Assembly (NCBI GenBank): GCA_041946825.1
Contig: JBHGBD010000025.1
Span: forward strand, 1-64,000
From: CAZTHM01 sp041946825
GTDB lineage: Bacteria > Acidobacteriota > Terriglobia > UBA7540
DNA length: 64,000 nt
Direction: 5' to 3'
This document shows, piece after piece, positions 60,010 through 64,000 of the stretch. The position numbers were made by a program, and so were the translations under genes. The first letter of the stretch is position 1. Every line of letters begins with the position of its first letter. The notes below the pieces were generated by a model. The model saw nothing but the letters and a program-made list of their open reading frames with translations. It was not told the origin of the DNA and did not search any database.

Positions 60010-61449
60010 CTATAGGCAGACGCAGCCCGGACCGCCCGGGGAAAGGATATCGGTAAGGATTTGTACCCCATCCACAGCGTTATTGGACGACGAAACCGCG
60101 TCCCCGGCCGATTGTGCCGCCTCATTACTGGTATCGACGGCGCCCTGGAGGGTGCGAGCCGCACTGGCCGCCGAATCCTTGGCGTCACCTGCCTTGACGG
60201 CGGCCGCACCGCCCAGGGCCGCAGAGGTTGCGCCCGCTCCGGTGGCGAGGCCATTAGCCAAGTTGGCCCCAGCCTGGACCCCTCCCGCCGCTGCCTGACC
60301 CGTGGTGACGCCCAGAGACTGCATGGCCTGAGAGAGTTCCTGGGAAAGAGCTTCTCCAACATTTGTCTGGCCGATTTCGGATCCTACCTGGCTCCCTGAC
60401 GCGGGCGACGCTCCCGACGGCGGTCCGTTCTTAGGGACGGTCGTCGTCTGGCCCGGCTGCAGGGTCACAGCGCCCGGGAACGCCGGGTTGAGGCTCTGGA
60501 CGGTCACCGTTCCGTTCACGCACCACACTTTCGTAAGGTTGTTGAGCGCATGGACATTGAAGATTGTCCCCACGACGCCGATGACCGCCGTCTGCGTCTT
60601 GACCTGCATACTTCCGCCGGGCTTCGTAATCTTAACCACTTCGCCGCGCAGCCGTCCCAATTGCAATTCGATCTGGGTTTGTTGGCTCTGGGTGTCGTGC
60701 TTGACGATCTTCATCATCGACCTGGCGCCCACGTTCAGGAAGGAGCCGTCCAGAAGCGCGATGCGAACGCGGCCTGTCTTCAAGGTTCGGACCGTGTCTT
60801 CCCAGACGACCGGATCCGCGAGTTTCAAGGGAAGCTCTGCCGTCTGTCCCGGGTGCTGCACCGTTTCCTCTGGGATGGCATTGGCGACTTTTCCCGCGGG
60901 CTGACCGGCGGCTTGGGGTCCGCCCGGGCCGACTTGAAGATGCTTGCCGGGTGCGAGAACCACTGGCCCGCCCTTCCCGCGCACTTCGACGTGTCCTTGT
61001 TCGGCAAAGATCCCGGCGGAATTTCCGACCAGGGCAATCTTACACAGCGCTGGGTAGCCGGCCTCACCGCGAACCAGCACCGTCGATCCCAGCACGCTGA
61101 CTCGCTCCGTTTCGAGGCCCTCGTTCCGGATGGCCACCGTTCCTTTTCGCAGGTTCATGGCAGTGGGATTCGCCCCTCCGGATACTGCCAGTTCGCTGTC
61201 CGCCGAGAGCATGGCGGCCGTGCCGGACTGAAAGTGCATGATGGCAACCGAGGCGCTCCCTGTCGTGATGACGTCGCCCGCAAAGAACGCCGTCCCCGAA
61301 GGCGTGGCCTGCTGGTCGATTCGGACCTCGCCCTTCGCAGCAACAAACCCCAGCGGACGGAGTCCTTCCTGGCGCCCCGCTGCAAAGGCGCCGACGCCTG
61401 CCAGAAGAAGAATCGCCGCTACCCATCCCAATGTACGTCGCCCGGACAT
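60010..61449 (-). CDS. FecR-domain protein with Ala/Gly-rich tail ending CVCL
   Basis: A 479-aa exported protein (membrane or signal helix VAAILLLAGVGAFAAG). Two FecR-like beta domains are visible: GFVAAKGEVRIDQQATPSGTAFFAGDVITTGSASVAIM, and RVRIALLDGSFLNVGARSMMKIVKHDTQSQQTQIEL with QVKTQTAVIGVVGTIFNV. The C-terminal 110 residues are Ala/Gly/Ser-rich, low in structure, and end GGPGCVCL. GGAGGG precedes ATG 61449. FecR proteins next to CHASE2 cyclases recur in bacteria and probably form one periplasmic sensing pathway. Confidence 0.82.
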   Translation of the reverse strand: MSGRRTLGWVAAILLLAGVGAFAAGRQEGLRPLGFVAAKGEVRIDQQATPSGTAFFAGDVITTGSASVAIMHFQSGTAAMLSADSELAVSGGANPTAMNLRKGTVAIRNEGLETERVSVLGSTVLVRGEAGYPALCKIALVGNSAGIFAEQGHVEVRGKGGPVVLAPGKHLQVGPGGPQAAGQPAGKVANAIPEETVQHPGQTAELPLKLADPVVWEDTVRTLKTGRVRIALLDGSFLNVGARSMMKIVKHDTQSQQTQIELQLGRLRGEVVKITKPGGSMQVKTQTAVIGVVGTIFNVHALNNLTKVWCVNGTVTVQSLNPAFPGAVTLQPGQTTTVPKNGPPSGASPASGSQVGSEIGQTNVGEALSQELSQAMQSLGVTTGQAAAGGVQAGANLANGLATGAGATSAALGGAAAVKAGDAKDSAASAARTLQGAVDTSNEAAQSAGDAVSSSNNAVDGVQILTDILSPGGPGCVCL

Positions 61450-61535
61450 GACTTGCCCTCCTTCGGACCCATTCGACACGGTCGCCTGCCTTTCCTGCAG
61501 AGTCGTCGCTCTTCGCCCCGCGGGCTCACGCCTCC

Positions 61536-64000
61536 TCAATTCACCTTCAGCGTGAGGTTAGTGGTATTGGTCAGCGTGCCCGGCGTTGAACCCTGCGCGG
61601 CGGTGTACGTGCCGGTAATCGTCAGGCTGAACGTCCCCGCCGGCGTCCCGCCGGAATTGAACGTCGTCATCCCGCCGCCTCCGCACGAGGCCCACAACAG
61701 CAGCGCCAGCATGGCGGCAGCCAGGGCCAGGCGCTGTAACACCGGCGACCGTCGGAGCCGAGACGCCGCTGCCACAGCCAGCATCACCAGCAATCCGAAC
61801 ATCAGCATCAGCACGCCACGCCCACCTCTGCTGCCGAAACCGAGGGGCAGGTTCGTCGCCGGAGGCGTCGCGGCCCGCCCTGTGGTTGTAACCCGCACCT
61901 TGACCTGCGCCAAGTTCGAGCCATCCAGTGTCACGGACGAGGGCTCGACCATGCACCTTGCTCCGCGCGGCGCGCCGCTGCACGAGAGGGACAACGCCCC
62001 GGCCAGGCCGTTAACGGGTCGAATCGCAAGCGAGTAACTCGCCGTCTCGCCCGCCCGAATTGTGGCCGAGTCCGGCGCCTGCGTGAAGGCGAAATCCGCA
62101 AACCGCACGGTGATTCGCTCCGAGGCTGTCCGGAACTCGCTCACCGACGTCACCTGGACATCGACCGAATCGTTTGTCACCGCCCGCAAGTTGCTGACCC
62201 GCAGCGTGCTCGAACCGCTCGGGGCGATCATTGCCGGATTCAGCGCGCACGCCGCCGGGTTCTTCACCGAGCAGGTCAGGTTCAAGCTCACCGGAGAGCA
62301 ACTCGGCTTGCCGTCCTGAATCGCGAAGTCCTGCGCGTCCGCCCCCCGCAGCAGCGTCGCTGTGTGCACCGCCACCAGCAGCGTGCAAGGTGGCGTCCCT
62401 GTTCCTGTCACCGTGACGGCGTTCCCCGTCGAGGCCGGACTGGTCGTCACGGTTAAGAGATCCTCGGTCACGCCCTGGGCGTTGGGGATGAACTTGACGT
62501 GCAGGCACGCCAATGAGGCTCCCGCCGCCAGCGTCGTCGGGCAGTCGCTGGTCACCGTGAATGGCGATCCGGCCGAAAACGCCGCGCCCACAAAGGTCAA
62601 CGGAATGTCGCCCGAGTTGGTCACCGTAACATCTTTTGTCGGGCACAAAGAATAACCCACTGGATTCCCAGGGAAGTTCACCGTCGTCAGCGTCATCGCC
62701 GGCGTCCCTGTCCCGGTGCCGGTCAGGCTGACGACGTGCGGGCTTGCGGCGGCATCGGTCGAGATACTCAGCGTTCCAACGCGAGCGCCAAGCGCCGTCG
62801 GAGTGAACTCGACATCAATGAAGCAGCTATTCCCCGGCGTAATGGGGGTGGTTGTGCAATTCTGGAAGGCGTCGGTGAAGTCGCCCGAAAATGTAATTCC
62901 GGTTACGTTCAGGCTGACGCTGGGGCTGGCATTGTACAGTGAGATCCTCTGCGTGGTGCTCGAGGTTCCCAGCAACTGATTGCCAAACGTCAAGTTGTAT
63001 GGGATGACCAGTGCCGAGGTGTTGATCAGAACGGAAAGCGATCCGGCCACCGCCAGATCGGGCTTCCCGTCGGCGTTGAGGTCTAAAGCACCCACGTCGG
63101 TGGGTGTGCCACTGGCAGGGAAGTTGTCTCCTTGGACCCGAAACGTTCCATCGCCGTTTCCGATCAAGATCCAAACCACGCCCGTGGACTGGTCTGCAAC
63201 TGCCAGGTCGAACTTTCCGTCGCCGTTGAAGTCGGCCGTGGTGACGGCACGCGCACCCGTCGCCGTGTAGTCAGTCCGAGTCGGGAATCCGCCGGAACCA
63301 TCGTTCAGGAAGACGCCCACAGAATTTGAACCGTTCTGAGCCACCGCAATATCGTCGTAGCCGTCGCCGTTGAAGTCCGTGATCGCCATCCGGCCGTTGG
63401 GAAAGCTGCCGGTCGGGTAGCTCACGGCGTTCTGGAAGGTTCCGTCGCCGTTGCCCAGCAGGATCGAAAGTTGGCCGATATTGCTCAGCACCGCGAGGTC
63501 GTGGTTGCCGTCATTGTTGACGTCAACTCGCGCAATCGTAGCAGGATTGATGGGCACCGTGTAAGAGACGGGGCTCTGGAAGTTTCCTCCGCCCGTTCCC
63601 AGGAGGACGGCCACGGTTGTTCCCGCGCCGCCTCCCCCTTCCGCAATCGCCAGGTCACGAATCCCATCGTGGTTGAGGTCTCCCACCACAACACTGTTCG
63701 GCCCGTTAAAGGTTCCCAAACTGACGGCTGCCTGGAAGGTTCCGTTGCCGTTTCCGACCAAGAGCTGAACGGCTCCAGCCGAAGGATTGGCCGCATTCTG
63801 GTCGGTCACAATCAGATCGGGAATGCCGTCTCCGGTCACATCCTTGGCTTCGACCGACGTCGGTTTCGGCCCGGCGGGGTAGCTTACGCCCGCCTGGAAG
63901 GTCCCATCGCCCTTTCCCAGGAAGACAGTAACGTCGTTGGAGCCGTAATTGGCAAGGACGATATCCACCTTTCCATCCGAGTTGAGGTCGCCCGCCGTCC
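61536..64000 (-). CDS. FG-GAP/VCBS repeat protein with choice-of-anchor and Ig-like domains, partial
   Basis: At least 820 residues are visible; coding continues past the right edge, since the edge reads GDLNSDGKVDIVLANYG in frame. About seven FG-GAP repeats with calcium-type loops DxNxDGxxD (DVTGDGIPDL, DLNHDGIRDL, DFNGDGKFDL) form a beta-propeller. Then come choice-of-anchor D domains (VTGITFSGDF, FTPTALGARVGTLSISTD) and Ig-like regions. Near the end two hydrophobic helices flank a basic stretch, and WASCGGGG precedes a short repeat domain (GTPAGTFSLTITGTY). It is a large surface protein, probably adhesive. Its stop lies 86 bases before the FecR start. Confidence 0.88.
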   Translation of the reverse strand, partial: TAGDLNSDGKVDIVLANYGSNDVTVFLGKGDGTFQAGVSYPAGPKPTSVEAKDVTGDGIPDLIVTDQNAANPSAGAVQLLVGNGNGTFQAAVSLGTFNGPNSVVVGDLNHDGIRDLAIAEGGGGAGTTVAVLLGTGGGNFQSPVSYTVPINPATIARVDVNNDGNHDLAVLSNIGQLSILLGNGDGTFQNAVSYPTGSFPNGRMAITDFNGDGYDDIAVAQNGSNSVGVFLNDGSGGFPTRTDYTATGARAVTTADFNGDGKFDLAVADQSTGVVWILIGNGDGTFRVQGDNFPASGTPTDVGALDLNADGKPDLAVAGSLSVLINTSALVIPYNLTFGNQLLGTSSTTQRISLYNASPSVSLNVTGITFSGDFTDAFQNCTTTPITPGNSCFIDVEFTPTALGARVGTLSISTDAAASPHVVSLTGTGTGTPAMTLTTVNFPGNPVGYSLCPTKDVTVTNSGDIPLTFVGAAFSAGSPFTVTSDCPTTLAAGASLACLHVKFIPNAQGVTEDLLTVTTSPASTGNAVTVTGTGTPPCTLLVAVHTATLLRGADAQDFAIQDGKPSCSPVSLNLTCSVKNPAACALNPAMIAPSGSSTLRVSNLRAVTNDSVDVQVTSVSEFRTASERITVRFADFAFTQAPDSATIRAGETASYSLAIRPVNGLAGALSLSCSGAPRGARCMVEPSSVTLDGSNLAQVKVRVTTTGRAATPPATNLPLGFGSRGGRGVLMLMFGLLVMLAVAAASRLRRSPVLQRLALAAAMLALLLWASCGGGGMTTFNSGGTPAGTFSLTITGTYTAAQGSTPGTLTNTTNLTLKVN

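Noticed and set aside
1..64000. tRNA, rRNA or riboswitch genes
   Set aside because: I looked for cloverleaf-like T-loop and anticodon arms and for common riboswitch cores in the gaps and found none that I could support by eye.

Overview
The window is GC-rich, densely coded and bacterial. The gene content points to an Acidobacteriota genome of the Bryobacter/Solibacter type, probably metagenome-assembled. The evidence is: many Tat-tagged oxidoreductases and sugar isomerases, PIG-L deacetylases, ECF sigma/DUF4252 cassettes, a CHASE2 adenylate cyclase beside a FecR protein, a PadR regulator followed by a lone ADOP-type N-terminal domain, and an FG-GAP/choice-of-anchor protein with a Cys-Gly4 tail module. 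No rRNA, tRNA or CRISPR array was seen, so the phylum call is inference from families.

Layout. 1-0.8 kb: 5' part of a methyltransferase gene and an internally deleted IS630-type transposase remnant. 1-8 kb: CocE/NonD hydrolase, PIG-L deacetylase, esterase, two small proteins, an alpha-ketoglutarate-semialdehyde-type aldehyde dehydrogenase and a U32-like TIM-barrel protein. 8-12.8 kb: two ECF sigma modules, one with a FecR-type membrane partner, one with a short membrane anti-sigma candidate and two DUF4252-like secreted proteins. 12.8-16.2 kb: an apparently leaderless operon of a membrane protein, a winged-helix regulator, a UppS paralogue and a DUF4173 membrane protein. 16.2-32 kb: sugar catabolism, with a sodium/solute symporter, L-ribulose-5-phosphate 4-epimerase (araD), ribulokinase (araB), a MocA-type oxidoreductase, aldo/keto reductase, sugar epimerases, an SDR, a zinc alcohol dehydrogenase, a hexulose-phosphate-synthase-like enzyme, a ROK-type kinase and more PIG-L deacetylases. 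A perfect palindromic LacI-type operator lies between araB and the MocA gene. 34-43.6 kb: a bacterial alpha-2-macroglobulin locus (DUF1175, A2M with intact thioester, membrane protein) converging on a SpoIID/HExxH fusion and a penicillin-binding transpeptidase. 43.7-50 kb: NIPSNAP protein, M23 peptidase with PKD domains, zinc-ribbon membrane protein, pentonate-type IlvD/Edd dehydratase, a solitary Phd-type antitoxin and a second aldo/keto reductase. 50-57.4 kb: autoregulated PadR unit, enolase-superfamily epimerase, and a tight four-gene run of DHDPS-like aldolase, DHOD-like flavoprotein, double GNAT and OFA-type MFS transporter. 57.4-64 kb: CHASE2 cyclase, FecR protein and an FG-GAP protein that leaves the window.

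How the genes work together (inference). AraB and AraD, the symporter and the 3-epimerase-like TIM barrel fit a phosphorylating pentose route to D-xylulose 5-phosphate. The dehydratase, DHDPS-like enzyme and semialdehyde dehydrogenase, scattered over 48 kb, could form an oxidative (Weimberg-type) pentonate route. The A2M, SpoIID and transpeptidase genes suggest a periplasmic protease-trap and wall-repair function.

The most unusual signal is a family of intergenic inverted repeats whose arms are built from degenerate tandem heptanucleotides. About a dozen occur between 2.7 and 56 kb. Each has a different heptad sequence but the same architecture, and several arms contain the stop codon of the upstream gene. 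They look like one class of element that conserves period and fold but not sequence. Other points of interest are an array of GATATAT boxes at exact 15-bp spacing over the PadR promoter, a cluster of DnaA-box-like motifs at 4.55 kb, a PIG-L enzyme whose usual catalytic Asp is Gly, and an AT-rich stretch of three degenerate repeats at 22.5 kb.
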